A DNA stretch of 64,000 nt from Diphasiastrum complanatum. Its lineage: Eukaryota; Streptophyta; Lycopodiopsida; Lycopodiales; Lycopodiaceae. Shown one piece after another: positions 1-12,191 of this stretch. Within the stretch, counting starts at the first letter, position 1; each line of letters opens with the position of its first letter. The stretch is from positions 12,424,399 through 12,488,398 of the forward strand of contig CM055095.1 in the NCBI GenBank assembly GCA_029204225.1, written 5' to 3'. Both the position numbers and the translations under genes were made by a program. The notes beneath the pieces are model-generated. The model saw only the letters and a program-made list of their open reading frames with translations, had not been told where the DNA came from and ran no database searches.

Positions 1-99
1 ATGGTGACCCCATAAATCCAAGTGATTAACATACTATCGTGATTGGACACGTCATCGCAAAGTTGTATGGCACAATTTTATAGTCAGTTGTGACCACCA

Positions 100-600
100 A
101 AGCTGAGACCAGGAGACCACATGCATTGGATCAGGTAGGATTCAGGTCTCATTACTCCACTACATATCACATCTTCACTCTTCGGGCTCTCATTGAGGGA
201 GTGGGTCTACTATTGTTTCATCGATTTCAAGAAAGAATTTAACTTTGTTCCACATTCCTTACTCATCCATCAATCACGAAACCTTGGCTTCCCTTCAAAC
301 ACGAGCCTAGCGGTTATGGCATCATATGAGAGAGTTCTCAGTTGTTTCAGGAGCAATCCAGGTATTTCAAAGCAAATATGGAGCACCAAAGGGGTCCCCG
401 AGCAATGTTCCCTCTCCCCTACGCTTTTTAGATTGATATTGATGAGCTCTAGAGAAGGTAGTTGAGTAATGCGGCATGCAAGATGTAGATTTGGTGACAT
501 ATTGATTGCCATACTACTTCATGCAGATGATGTGGTTCTAGTCTCCCCAACTAGAGAGAATGACTACAGAGATAGTTAGACAGCCTTGCTTAGATTAATC
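100..600 (+). mobile_element. LINE reverse transcriptase fragment
   Basis: This is a decayed piece of a non-LTR retrotransposon reverse transcriptase, split over several frames. Around 148-215 one frame reads GFRSHYSTTYHIFTLRALIE, the start of the RT palm region. Around 215-300 comes FIDFKKEF and NLGFPSN, then GISKQIWSTKGV and CSLSPTLF. At about 508-560 another frame gives the catalytic-box remnant LLHADDVVLVSPTRE. The same protein is encoded on the minus strand at 29,263-31,200, so both are copies of one LINE family. Frameshifts and stops show it is dead. No endonuclease part or poly-A tail was found here. Confidence 0.75.
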
Positions 601-3318
601 GTGGTTCTGAACCGGGTCCCTTCAAAGGAATCGGCCAAAAAAATTATTTTGCATTTTTTAGATATAATGCTAAAAAATATCTAATGTAATATGTATAATG
701 TTTACAATGTGTATAAAATCTTATAGATGTTAGATTGCTATTGAAACTATACATGTCAAAGTTCATTGTGGCTGGTAGAGAGCTGAAGACTAAAAGCATA
801 TTACAATTCAGCGTTCACAGAGTCACAAGTGCACACGACAATGTTGAATGGACACACTTCAAACTTCACAAACTAGAGTGCATGCTCCAACATCCACTTA
901 ACATTGTAATCTATGGTTTATTCATGATCCATCATCAAACATATATCACACAATATACTAGGTAAACATTTGAATACAAATCGAAACATGGGAAAAGCAA
1001 AACAAAGAATTGTTATGCCACAATCAAAGAACCGATTTTTTTTTAATAATTGGTGGATATGTTGAGACAAGAGCACAAAACCCAACCTCTCCTTGCTACA
1101 CTAGAATAATAGAACAAATTTAAAAAATTGGAAGACAAAATCAAGAAGTATAAAGAAGAAGCTCTTTCTTGGGTGACGGTTCTCAAAACAGGTGGTAAAC
1201 CAAGTGCCCCTATCTCTTCAGTTATTTTAGCTACTCTTTCAGAAGAGAAATTTAGGGAGCATAAAGGACTCGATATTAGAGTACAAGGCAATGAGGATAC
1301 TCAAAATGCTCTTGAAGAAGCAAAAAGTTTCCTTGAAACCACACTCGACTTCCCACATCACAACTCGCTAGAAGTGCACTCTTCCTTCCTTACTATAGCA
1401 CTCCATACCTCTACTGCAGTAGCCTTTCCTTCCATACCTCATAATAACAAAAACAAATCTACTAGCCAAATACATAGGTCTCTTGTACACACTAAAGCAT
1501 GAAGAGAATGAGATCTCAGATATATGGAACTTCAATAAGTTCTCAACAATGAATAAGAAAAGAGTACAAAGAAGAAGGGGGTTTGGGGGGTCTGGATGGA
1601 CTACATGCTACATCAGGGGTAAATCTAAGAAGATGTATTAATGGTTAAAGAGGATAAACATAAGTAGCTTATGTGGCTGGAAATAAAGCAGGTCAAAATA
1701 GTAAGACATGTTACTTGAATCTCATCAATCTCTTGTACAAAAATAGTAAACTCTCATGCAATGAGCGATTCTTTCACCTTGTAAAAGATATGGAGCAAAT
1801 TTTCAAGGAAGGTATATCATTTTAGAAGTAACCATAATCGAGCAAAAGTGGTTGATTACCCTATCACTCACTTCAAGATTACTCACTTGACACATGACTT
1901 GACGTGAAATTAGAAATTTTGAAGGCAATATCGTGGCCGAAAGATTGGGGAGACCTGACCAGGACAATAGCAATTTTGAGAAATATAGCATCCAAATGTA
2001 AGCAATAGCTGGTTTAAGGAGGAAAGTAAGGAACAACGGAAAAATAAAATTAAGAAGAAAGAACCAGCAAAATAAAGAGAATATAAGGAAATGTAGCAAG
2101 GACAAGAAAAAGGGCATTTTTTAAATAAAACAGGATTTGAATGCAAAAACACTCGAAAGGTAGAGGTGAAATGGAAATATATTGCAACACATATAAAGGG
2201 ATCTCAGTTGCATCGAAACGTCGTTCTAGGGCCTTGCGTTCCGGAACGTCAGAACCTGGGAAAAAAAACAAAAAAACAAGAACCAAAAAAAAAACTTCAA
2301 TTTGTTTTTTTTTAGCTATTGAAACCTAAGTAGGCGGCCCACAAACTAGGAGCAATAGTAGGTTTCAAAATCTACAGAGTTCTATTGCACGCAACGCATC
2401 TATTCCAATTTAGCAACTTCTTGCCATGCCCTCTCAATGATACCAATATCAAAAGACAAAGCTTGCATGTTAGAAACCTAGAGTGTTGAGGAAGGAATGC
2501 TACCAAGAGAGGAAATCAAACCTCATGAGCATCAACTTTTGTCACTTTGAAGTTGGAATTTAAGTTTGCTTCAATTACCAATAATTGCTCGTTCTATATG
2601 TGTTAAAGAACACAGTACCTCGCATGCATGCAACAAGGTAGTCTCGGTAGAAGAGTTCCCAATGGGACTTGAAGATCTATCAAAACATCTTCCAGGTGCA
2701 TGGATACTAGTCCCATAACCATTAATGTAACTTTCAATAAGATACATGAGAGAGAGAAGACACTAAGAGAGAGGTGTCCGGGGTCCCTTCATATTTGGTA
2801 CATAGGACTTTTTCCAACTGTTACTAGACCTTATTTGAACTTATAAATCAGTTTAAGCCCTAGAGCCTATTTATTATTTTGATCATTATAGGACCATACC
2901 CTTGTGCCAATGAAATTGGCGTTACAACATTTAGTGATTCTAACACCCCTTCTTAATGACAACGTTGTTGAAGTTCTTAATGACATGTTGTAAAACAGCC
3001 GGACACTTTTTCTAGGCAATTGGATACAATTTAATCCACTTTTTGTGTCTTTAGATCTATGCATCTTCATGTACTTAATGTAAGCGTTGACAAATGGTTG
3101 CACTACGTCGGCTAGCATAAGCCTACAAGTGATGGAAACCACCGGATTTAACAGTTTCAGCGCTGCTGCTGTGACACCTTAGTAACGTTATTCAAAGAAC
3201 GCATTTACGGAAAAACATCTAGTACGAGCTAAGATTGACGCATCAAATATGAAATGAGAAGAAACTCAATTGTCTTCATATGAAGAAAGTAAGCTTCGAG
3301 CAGTCGTCAAGTCGTCAC
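601..3318. other. no recognised gene; possible NEDD1 intron
   Basis: AT-rich sequence in which I recognise no gene or transposon domain. The longest open frame in a plausible context is 1128-1502 (+, 124 codons, lysine/glutamate-rich start), for which I can give no family. If the NEDD1 exons just to the right belong to a live gene, this stretch would be part of its second intron. Confidence 0.4.
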
Positions 3319-3931
3319 CTCAACGATATCTGGAGCTTCATCGCTGGAAGGGATGGTTCCTAGAGGCCGCCCGCTCTTTAACCATAAGCTTATTTTTTTA
3401 TCTTCTCCTGCACTTGCCACCACCAAATCTGCACCAACAGCTTTCATATATAAGCAAGCCCAAGTATGCAAACACAGTCTTAATAAAAAATTCAAAAACA
3501 CAGCAAGGACACATGATCTCAGGAATGGGACTATTGGCAACAAACACAACCTAAAACCTAACGCAGCAGCCGTTCCAACAACTCTCACATAAATCAAGCA
3601 AGTGTCAAAAGCATTTTCCTACTAAAAAATAACAAACAAAACAAAGCAAAGGATATAAGATCTTAAAGATGAGACCACTGGCAACAAAACAAACTAAAAC
3701 CTAAAGGAGGAGCTGTAGCAGCAGCAGCAACAACAGACATTATTGAAAAGCATTCAGCAAAGTTAGAAAAGGGAGAGTGATATGACTGAATAGAACGTAC
3801 TAGTGTGATTCCAGCGAGCACAATTGATGTGTAGAGCTGGCGAGGGCGTGTATTGCAATTTGCATGGGTATCCCGTCTCCACAGATACGTCGAACAGCTT
3901 GATCGTGTCGCCACCGGAGGCAGCAAGCAAC

Positions 3932-3936
<5 letters not shown>
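3319..3936 (-). CDS. NEDD1: NEDD1-like WD40 protein, first two coding exons
   Basis: Exon 1 is 3936-3801 (ATG at 3936-3934, 45 codons plus one base) and exon 2 is 3428-3319 (110 bp). The intron 3800-3429 has GT at 3800-3799 and AG at 3430-3429. Joined, the two exons give 82 in-frame residues. Exon 1 contains [16 protein letters not shown] and QYTPSP; the junction reads [20 protein letters not shown]. This is the first WD40 blade of plant NEDD1, which recruits gamma-tubulin complexes to mitotic microtubules. Exon 2 ends GTTGAG followed by GTGACG, a plausible donor. No later exon was recognised down to position 1, so the gene either has a long second intron leaving the window or is a truncated copy. 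The ATG directly follows a (GA)n run on the coding strand. An upstream in-frame extension without a stop exists but looks non-coding. Confidence 0.8.

Positions 3937-3972
<36 letters not shown>
3937..3972. repeat. (CT)n/(GA)n microsatellite in NEDD1 5' leader
   Basis: A run of CT dinucleotides on the plus strand, read as (GA)n on the NEDD1 strand, ends directly at the ATG. It probably lies in the 5' untranslated leader. Confidence 0.85.
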
Positions 3973-3975
<3 letters not shown>

Positions 3976-5899
3976 AAATTTTGTAAAAGAAAGGGCCTTA
4001 TAAGTTCGTGATAGCACCCAGGGCGGGCCCTTACTTTCCTTGGTAGTGGGTAGGGTGATAGCCTTGGTTTGGAAGGACACATGAACAAGTTTGGAGGCTC
4101 CAATGCAATGCACTTTTCGCAGGCCTTACGTCATGCTTTCACCTGGCCGAATGGGTCACCCATTCTCGTCACCACCTATTTTAGAAATTTACAAACACTC
4201 ACTCTCTTGTTATTCCACCCACTGAGTTAGTGATTTACGTCAAGCAGTTGGTTTTGAGTAATTACTTAACTATTTTAAGTTTTACTTAGCTTTTGATTAG
4301 CTTTTCATTTTTGACGTTCTGAGGTATCATTTTATATACTTTAATCTTCTTGTATGGTCATGGGTTTTCCCATCATTTTCTAATAAAAGCAGGGGTAATT
4401 ATACATTGAGAAACATCCCCATGCCGAGTTGAAATGGGTCGCATGGAAAGAGGCCTTAATGTGCCTTTCACATAAAGGCAACAAAAAAATTTGAAAATGT
4501 CTTTTGAAGGTCATTCTTTAAACTTTCCTTTCGAGTTATTCAAACTATAAACTATCTTTCTATCTTTCAAACTACATATGAGAGGAGAGCATTTTAGCAA
4601 TGGGAAATTGATCAGTTAATTGGACGTGTTATCCATAGCATTTATAAAACAACTTAGTCTTATTCAAATTGAACTCTTCGATGTGTCTTTTTTTCACCAC
4701 CGCCCAATATTTGAGCTCATTTTAGCTCTAGTTTACAGCAAGGAACATTGTAGTCTAATGTCACTACAATTTCGAAAGGTAAAGTATTAAATAACTTTCT
4801 AAAAGAGTTGGAACAGATGGATGTTGGCTCTAGCCCATGAGACTACTAACACAAGCCTAAAGCACACCTCAATCAAAGGTTATGATGGTAAGGGGGGAAG
4901 GGGAGAAGACATAACAAGGAAACTGCAACCTAGACCCACCCTTTCTAAAATTAACATGAAAATTGTTTTCACACATTCACACTTTTCAATTGCATGACAA
5001 TCGCTGGTTGGATTAGCACATCAATTTGAATGTTAAAACAAAATCACAACTTTCATTTGAAAATGCGTATATGCCTCTCGAATTCCACAAGCCTGCACTA
5101 CACGAATGATTCATCCATATCCTTTTATGTTGTTTTCTAGTGTGTGTGTTGTTGAGATTCGCATCATCATGCTCTCTCTCCATAGGCTTGCCTCCCTTCA
5201 TTGTTGAAGTTTGAGCCTGGTTTTGCAACCAAAGCTCATTAAAAAATGCTCACCGTTGAAGGTTGAATAATCTCCTATAAAATGTCATTTTGAAAAGTGG
5301 ACTTGGAAAGATTCAAGAGTTCTAATGGTAAGATTTTGTACATTGTAAAAAATTATAAATCCTAAGTCAAGGCACTCAATAGTGGACCGCCGTTTAAATC
5401 AAAGAAACAATTATATCTTAGTTTTGTGTTGAAATTTTCCTTGTGGGCCATATTGTCAATTAAAAGTAAGTATTAACAGTTCAATTGCATCATTGCATTT
5501 CATATCATTTGGGCATATAATGCAAGGAGGCTAAAGTAACCTCTATGTTGGAATAAAATTCTTGTTGACACAAGTGAGTTGGGATGCAATATTTCTATAA
5601 ACGACCACAAGTCAAATAGAAAGGTGCTTAATCTATTGCATGGAAGATCTTTCTTCTACTAAGTGCCTTGTGCATCTCTTGGCAACGATTGTTGCCTAAA
5701 TCACTATTTTAAATAACTTGAGCAAGAGGATTCCACTCTTTTTTATCCTCTCAAATAGGTTAACCGTAGATTAAGATCTTTATACAAAAGTGCAATAGAA
5801 AGAGACAATTTATAAAAAAGCAACTAATCTGGCAACCTCTTTAAAAAAATGAGGGGGAAGATGGAAAAATACACTCAAACCAAATGTTCATATAGATAT
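3973..5899. other. no recognised feature
   Basis: AT-rich sequence upstream of the NEDD1 exons. The first few hundred bases would hold the NEDD1 promoter, but I see no convincing TATA box at the right spacing. No transposon domain was recognised. Confidence 0.4.
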
Positions 5900-7210
5900 C
5901 ACTCTCAGACATTGTAAAAAATAATTAGCTTGAGAATCAGCAAAACGTTATCATTAAGCAACATATCAAAGTGGCTAAGTGTTTTAAGCCTAAAATGGAA
6001 TTTTGCAATGAAAAGATCATTGAGTGATTCGTGATTCCCAAAGAATCACATCCTCATCTAAAACATTTCATTTAGAGCATACATGGACGACATTAGCTTT
6101 ATATTTGGAGCAAACAGACCGAGATTGTTGTATTATTTCAAGAAAGAAAATTTTGAGCTTGGCTAGCTCAATCTTGCTTGTACAAAGGAATCTAGCTTTC
6201 CGGATAGATGGAGTCAATAGTATTCCACCTAGAGTTGAACCCAAAAACAATGAAATTAGGTTTTTTCATGGCAATAAACACGGATGCGTTGGAGATTCTC
6301 CTAGAGTTCCCACAAGCTTTGAATAGCCATTTGGCATTGCAAACATCAAAAGAGGACATTGAGAGCTTACTAGGATCACAATGGGAAGAGGCATGAGATA
6401 TGAAATTAGCCTTTAGGTCAATAAGACCAAGTTTTGGTTTGAGATTCTCGAGACTAAGCACATAGGCATAGTTCATGATGTGTTCCCTAAAAATGTATAT
6501 TTTCCATGAAAGGCTTTTGCATAGTCTTTTATCAATATGCTCAAGAATTTTGGAGTTGATGGTAATAATCTTGGAAAACCAAAGAAGCTCATGTGGAAAA
6601 ATGGAGCTACCTCCAGTCCAGTGATTTGAGGTATCATAATCAACAAAATGTACAAGGGAGGAAGAGATTCAAAACCAAAAAATGAGTAACATAGGAAAAA
6701 AGTAATAGGCTTGAGGATGATAAGGTGAGCTAGGAAAAAAAGTTTCGCCTACGAATTTGGTTAGAATGAGGGAAACAATTCGGGGTTAAATGATCACAGG
6801 TGGACAAAGAGGTGTCTAAAAGAAAGCCAAGATATTTAAAAACGATACTATGAGAAAGTGCATTGAGGACAAGATTAGAACACTAAGCTAGAGGGCATTA
6901 TGGGAGAAGACAAGGATGTCGTACTTTTTGAAGTAAGGAAAAAATTCATAAAATCTACAAAAATGGGAGATTACTTTAGTAATAAGAGAAGTCGAGAATT
7001 TATGTAGCTTATAAATACAAACAAGGTCATCAAAAAACATTTGAGGACCGATTGAGATATTGTGGAAGATAAAAGAATGAAAATCATGAGAGTGATGAAC
7101 TCTCAATAGGTGAAAAATGAGAGGTTTAGTGGCTATGTGTTGGACCCTTTCAATGCCTCCCTCATCGTCATGATCAAGAGGGCAAAGTCGGGCTTGGATC
7201 TCCAACTGGG
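5900..7210 (-). mobile_element. decayed L1-type LINE, RT 3' half
   Basis: On the minus strand, scattered frames resemble the second half of a plant L1 ORF2. Around 7170-6890 are CPLDHD (from QGCPLSP), GIERVQHIATKP and MFFDDLVCI (from the FADD catalytic box), then FKKYDILVFSHNAL. From about 6650 to 6190 come short pieces such as SFFGFPRLLPS and LIKDYAKAFHGK, as in the L1 thumb and C-terminal region. Every piece is separated by frameshifts or stops. It differs from the LINE family at the left edge and at 29-31 kb. The boundaries are approximate. Confidence 0.5.
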
Positions 7211-8096
7211 TGAGTATCGATGTAGTAGTGAGATTTGATCCTATGGGGAGGGGGTTAAACTACGGATTTAGACAGGATCTAAGCCTATCAAGGGTGTATG
7301 TATATTAGAAAGCAATATAGAAGATTTGGAAAGTTTTGGTCACTGGAAAATTTGGCAAGAGCTCCGCTAGCACAAGTGAGAAATGAAATCGAATTCTACC
7401 CTCTTATAGGCTGATTTGGAGGGTCCATTAGACAATGTACTAGTTTGGCTGCTCAGTTCTGGACAAAAATTTGCAAGCATGTTCAGTACTATGCAACTAG
7501 GTTGTAAAAATCTTAGCGAAGGTTTCTGAGGTACTGAACTGATCCGACGAAGGCTTCCAAGATCTAGCGAAGGTGCATCCTTCACTAAGGACATCATTCA
7601 CCCAGGTATTGTAATAAATGCAAATTTTGATTATCTAGCCCTTTGCCCAATCTAATTTTGGCATTTTGAATCCATTTGTTAGGTCGGCAAAGGTTAATAA
7701 GGATTGTAAGATGCTCGACAAAGGTTCCCAAAATGGTAAGTTTCAGAACATTCGCCTAACTAAAAAACATGTATCAACTCTAGAAAGGAACCTTCGCGCA
7801 ACTCAGTATAGAGAAGTTTGAGGTGGATGTATGATCTGAAATCTTGGTGAAGATTTGTGAGTCTATTTGTGCAAAATAAGACCCAAAAAGTGAGTTTTAA
7901 GTCATTTTTCATCAAAAATTATCTTCTGAAAATACTTTCCTTCCTCTTTTTTCCACTCTAATGACTTTTCTGACTTTTGCTCATCATTCTCTTCATTTTT
8001 TTTTGTCTTTTTCTAAAAAAAAGAATATATCACCAAGTAATAAAAAAAAAGAAAATTTTAAAACAATTAAAATAAAACTGACAAGGTGTTGGATCA
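7211..8096. other. no recognised gene
   Basis: No domain was recognised. The element GCGAAGGTT/CGAAGGCTT and close variants recur several times between 7,510 and 7,800, possibly LTR or leader sequence of the gypsy remnant to the right. I could not find a matching second LTR. Confidence 0.35.
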
Positions 8097-10045
8097 TTAT
8101 GGTTGAACTGGTTGATCTGGCTGCCAAAACTTGCATAGTCGCCTATCATTCATCGAAGTGTCGGATCTTTTTCCATCCAAATGTTCTAAAATGACCGCTC
8201 CATAGTCCAATATTTCTTTCACTCTATATGGTCCTTCACCTCTGAACTTCAATTTGCCTTTAATCAGTTTTGTCTTATACATTAGTGCTATTCCTTCAGA
8301 TCTTTTTTGTGTAATTGGCGATCGTGCCATGCCTTGCGACGAGCTTTTTTTTTTTTTTTTCTCTGCTGCTAATGCATGAACTGCCATCAATATGGTCTCA
8401 CAAAGTTTTTGTAAAGCCTCATGACGCATCTGGAAGAATTTCTCATCATCCAACCGTTCCATTGCTGCTATGCGTAGAGATGGTATCAAAAATTCAATTG
8501 GCATAACTGCATCTTGTCCATAAACAAGCTGAAATGGCATTTGATTTGTACTACCTTCGTAAGCTATTCTGAATGCCCATAAAGCCGAATAAAGCTTATG
8601 TTCCCAATTAGAACGACTTGCTTCTACTGTTTTTGTCATAATGTTGTAGGAAGATTCAGCTTGGCCATTACCCCTTGGATAATATGGAGTACTAAACCGA
8701 TGAATAACGAAAAAGTCTTTCCAACAGACACTTTATTGTTTCATTCACAAAATGTGTTCTACGATCACTAATGATCTCGATAGGACATCCAAATCTAGTA
8801 ATAACATTTTCATAGAGAAACTTAGTCGTTGATTTTGCATCTGCAACTCGAACCACTTTCGCTTCAACCCATTTGGCCATATAATCAGTTGCAACAATGA
8901 TATATCTGGCCTAAGATCGTGTTGCCGCAGGATGATTAGGACCGACATAATCAAGGCTCCATTTCTCGAACGGTGCTTGCGATAAAACTGGATGTAAAGG
9001 TTCATAATTCTGTCGAGTAGGACGACGTGCTCGTTGACAAACATCGCATGACTAAATATAATTTTATGTATCTTTGTGAAGTATAGGCCACCAACATCCT
9101 GATTGTAAAAGTTTGCGAATAGTGATATCTATTGAAAAATGTCCTCTGCCCATGCCATCATGAGAAAACATGATAAGTTTAGGTATTTCATGCGGCAAAA
9201 CACATCTTCGTAAAATATCATAAGGTTGAGCCTTATGAATTAATTGTCTCTTCTGTACTTTTGTCAAGGAGTCATTGGGTTGGCCAAGCATAAGATTCAA
9301 TAATATCTATTGCCCACTCAGGTACCGCTTCTACATAAAATAATGCAGCATCTGGTAGTTCATCATCCACTTCAATATTAATAGGCGCAGATTCAATCCT
9401 TGAAAAATGGTCAGCTAGATAATGTTGTTTACCCTTTTGAACCACAACGCGAAAATCAAATTCGGTCAATAATAGTAACCATCTTGCAATACGTCCTATG
9501 CTACATGTCTTGTTCACCAAATAAAGGAACGGCTGATGATCAGTATATAATGCAAAATGCGTTGCCAATAGATAATGTCGAAACTTTTTAACAGAAAAAA
9601 TCATGGCCAATGCTTCGCGTTCAGTTGTCGAATAATTCTTCTTAGGATCAGTAAGTTGTCTGCTTGCAAACCTGATAGGATAATCCTTCTTGTATTCACT
9701 TGGCTGCGTCAAAATTGATCCAATGGCATATTTCGATGCATAAGTGTGAACGTGAAACTCAATTGTCCAAATTGGAGCTCGTAGTATTGGTGCAGAAGCT
9801 AAAGCTTTCTTCAATTTCTCAAATGCTTCCAATGTCTCTACTATCCAAATTGATACAATGGTCAATTTATATATAGGTCTTGCTAAATCCTCAAAGAATA
9901 GGATGGATATTCGATAATAATTTGCGTGACCCATAAAAACATAGACGCCTCGAATTGTTCCTGGCGGTGGTAACTCAATAATGACTTTGATTTTGGAATA
10001 ATCCGTAGCAATGCCATGTCTTGATATTACATGTCCAAGGACCCC
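8097..10045 (-). mobile_element. Ty3/gypsy pol remnant (RT tail, RNase H, integrase)
   Basis: Read right to left on the minus strand. Around 10,045-9,900 is the RT end (frames resembling LGHVISRHGIATDYSKIKVI, then MGHANYYR). The RT connection and RNase H region is 9,934-9,272, with HTYASKYAIGSILTQ, RFASRQLTDPKKNYSTTE and FALYTDHQPFLYL. The integrase zinc-binding region is about 9,300-9,064, the integrase core 9,050-8,692 (AKWVEAKVV, ISDRRTHFVNE), and the integrase C-terminal region 8,639-8,097 (ASRSNWEHKLYSALWAFRIA, FRGEGPYRVKEI). Frames change several times, so it is inactive. No chromodomain, gag, protease or LTR pair was found. It is a different lineage from the chromodomain elements at 15-20 kb and 47-54 kb. 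Confidence 0.85.
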
Positions 10046-11040
10046 ATGAGTGACTCAATTTTGACATTTTTATGGATTTAAAGAGATAGATAACTAAGCC
10101 CAAAACCAATTTTTTCACCCCAATAGTTGTTGGCTCCAAAGGCTTGGAGGCACACAACCCTTTCGGGCTCAACATTACCCCAGTTGATCATTATTGTATT
10201 ATAAAATTTCCTCATAGTCTGTTTTTTTTTTCTATGCCTCTCTATACCACTTAACGAGAATGTGAGCCAAAACCCCTCCCCCCCTAGATAATAATATGAA
10301 GATGATAAAGAAGGTGATCAATATATCACCATAAGCCTTGTGAAGGTAGTCAAATCGTTCATAGAAGAAAAAAACAAAGATTACATTGTAGAAGAATTAA
10401 AAAGTTAAAAAAACTCATTCTAATTCTCAATGAATAACACCTAATTTTTAACAAATTATCACAATAGCTTAAGGCTAACGCGACAAAGCTAAATAATAAT
10501 CTTGACGGTACATGCGATGTCACTACATGTGATGTCACTGGAGTGATACACTCTTGAGTGACAGACACAGCCTATGTAGGTATGTTAGGCCCTAATGGGG
10601 CCATATGATCACATCCAAAAACATAGAAGATTATGTATATTGTGACCATAGAAAAAAAATGCTCATCCATTTGACACTACACTGCCTGACAAGTCAGAAA
10701 TTCAAAATAGAGCTCTCCCATTGGTCCAGGGAGAAAATGGGCCCCCCACCCTTTCACATTGGCAGATAACATGACGAGGACTCACTGCCACGTAGGGGCA
10801 ACTCAAAGCCATTTTTTGGGCCAGGAAATGTCCCCTGACATGTTGAGTTGCCCTTGACATGCTGACACTCCATATTAAAATCTTCCCAACCTTTCAATGA
10901 AATGCAATCCAAGTTAAAAATTGATTGCTTAAAAAAAACCTTATAGCACCCTTCAACGTTTTAACATGAAAATTTTCATACTTGCCTTTCAAAACACAAC
11001 ACCTTAAATAAAATAAACCAATCGTATGTCAAGATTCAAA
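10046..11040. other. no recognised feature
   Basis: Intergenic DNA between the gypsy remnant and the SDR gene. No coding domain, RNA gene or clear repeat was recognised. Confidence 0.4.
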
Positions 11041-11248
11041 TGGGTCAATCATATTGTGACCTTTTATTTAACACTTACCAATAAAATGTGAAACATGGAT
11101 TTGGTTGTTAACTCACTCGCCAAGATTTAAAAAACGGGTGACATTGGGTCAATCATATTGTGACCCTTTATTTAACACTAGCAATAAAATGTGAAACATG
11201 GATTTGATTGTTAACTCACTTGCCAAGATTTAAAAAACTGGTGGCAAG
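11041..11248. repeat. tandem repeat, two copies of about 104 bp
   Basis: Copy one starts at 11,041 and copy two at 11,145, both with TGGGTCAATCATATTGTGAC. They continue with TTTATTTAACACT, AATAAAATGTGAAACATGG and CCAAGATTTAAAAAAC. The copies differ by a few substitutions and small gaps. A partial, weaker third echo (GTCAACTCATTTGTCAAGAT) follows at 11,291. The repeat lies about 0.9 kb upstream of the SDR start codon. Confidence 0.85.
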
Positions 11249-11601
11249 TGAAAGGTCACAGCGATGTCCATTGCTTGTCAGCTCAAGTTTGTCAACTCAT
11301 TTGTCAAGATTCTATATATAAGTGACAAGCTAAAGGCGAGACAAAAGGGACTTGTTATAGAAAAAAAAAAAGGAGGACTTGAGAGCAGTGTGAAACTAGA
11401 TTGGAGCAAGAATATCTACTCTCCTCCCCTCGTATCTTACTGGCATGCGATATTTGACCCCGCCTCAGTTCCACTCCCGACACGCGTCCCAGGTGTCCCA
11501 AAGCTGCTGCTCGCCCAGTCTGCCCGCCCTACACTGGCCCCCTCGTGGCAGGCATATCGCAGATTATCCCATAACCACTTGAGAAAAATTATATTCATAG
11601 C

Positions 11602-11609
11602 ATATATAG
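11602..11609 (+). promoter_or_regulatory. candidate TATA box of the SDR gene
   Basis: ATATATAG in the context CATAGCATATATAGTG. If used, transcription would start near 11,635, giving a GC-rich leader of about 440 bp. A second candidate, TATATATAAG, is at 11,313-11,322. A CT/TTC-rich tract at 12,002-12,035 precedes the ATG, as in many plant leaders. This rests on position and motif only. Confidence 0.35.
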
Positions 11610-12078
11610 TGAAACTGCTCATAGACTCTCACATGCGTGCGTGGGCCTGGATGCGTGTGTGCTCAAAGCTTGGCTGTGGCGCCGGGACCACCGGTGCCCA
11701 GTGGCGCCAGAAATCGGCGCCGGGATCGGGACAAGTGGCGCTGGTTGTCCCGGTGCCGGCCGTGTGAGACCAGTGACGCTAAGCGATCTCGGTGGCGGCC
11801 GTGCCCACGTGGCGCGCCGGCGCCCGTGGTCCCGGCACCAGTGCAGTGCCAGGCCGTCGCCCGGCGCCCCTCTCCGGAGAATCGTACGGCAAGACTTATT
11901 GTCCCCTCCCCGGACTCCACATGTCACAGGCTTATTGGACCGGGGCCAAAGCTTTCTCCCAGCTGTCCCCGTGCCAATAAGCGACAACGTGAGCTATCTT
12001 GCTCCCTCCTATTCTTCTTCTTCTTTTTTCTTTTAATTATTATCTGCTGCTTATGCCAGAGTTCAGATCAGCATCAAC

Positions 12079-12191
12079 ATGTCAGAATTTGGTGTAGGGC
12101 GCAGGCTAAATGGCAAGGTAGCATTTGTGACCGGAGCAACGGAGGATGTGGGCTTGAATTTGGCCTTGAGCTTCGCCAATCAAGGCTGCAG
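12079..12191 (+). CDS. SDR exon 1 (start, cofactor motif)
   Basis: ATG at 12,079; 37 codons plus two bases, ending TGCAG followed by GTGACA. It encodes [20 protein letters not shown], the first beta strand and glycine-rich turn. The next stop-free upstream ATG in this frame is not needed because similarity starts here. Intron 1 is 12,192-12,749 (558 bp). Confidence 0.85.

Noticed and set aside
1128-1502. 124-codon plus-strand frame as a gene
   Set aside because: No family recognised, no introns or promoter evident, and no duplicate elsewhere in the window.
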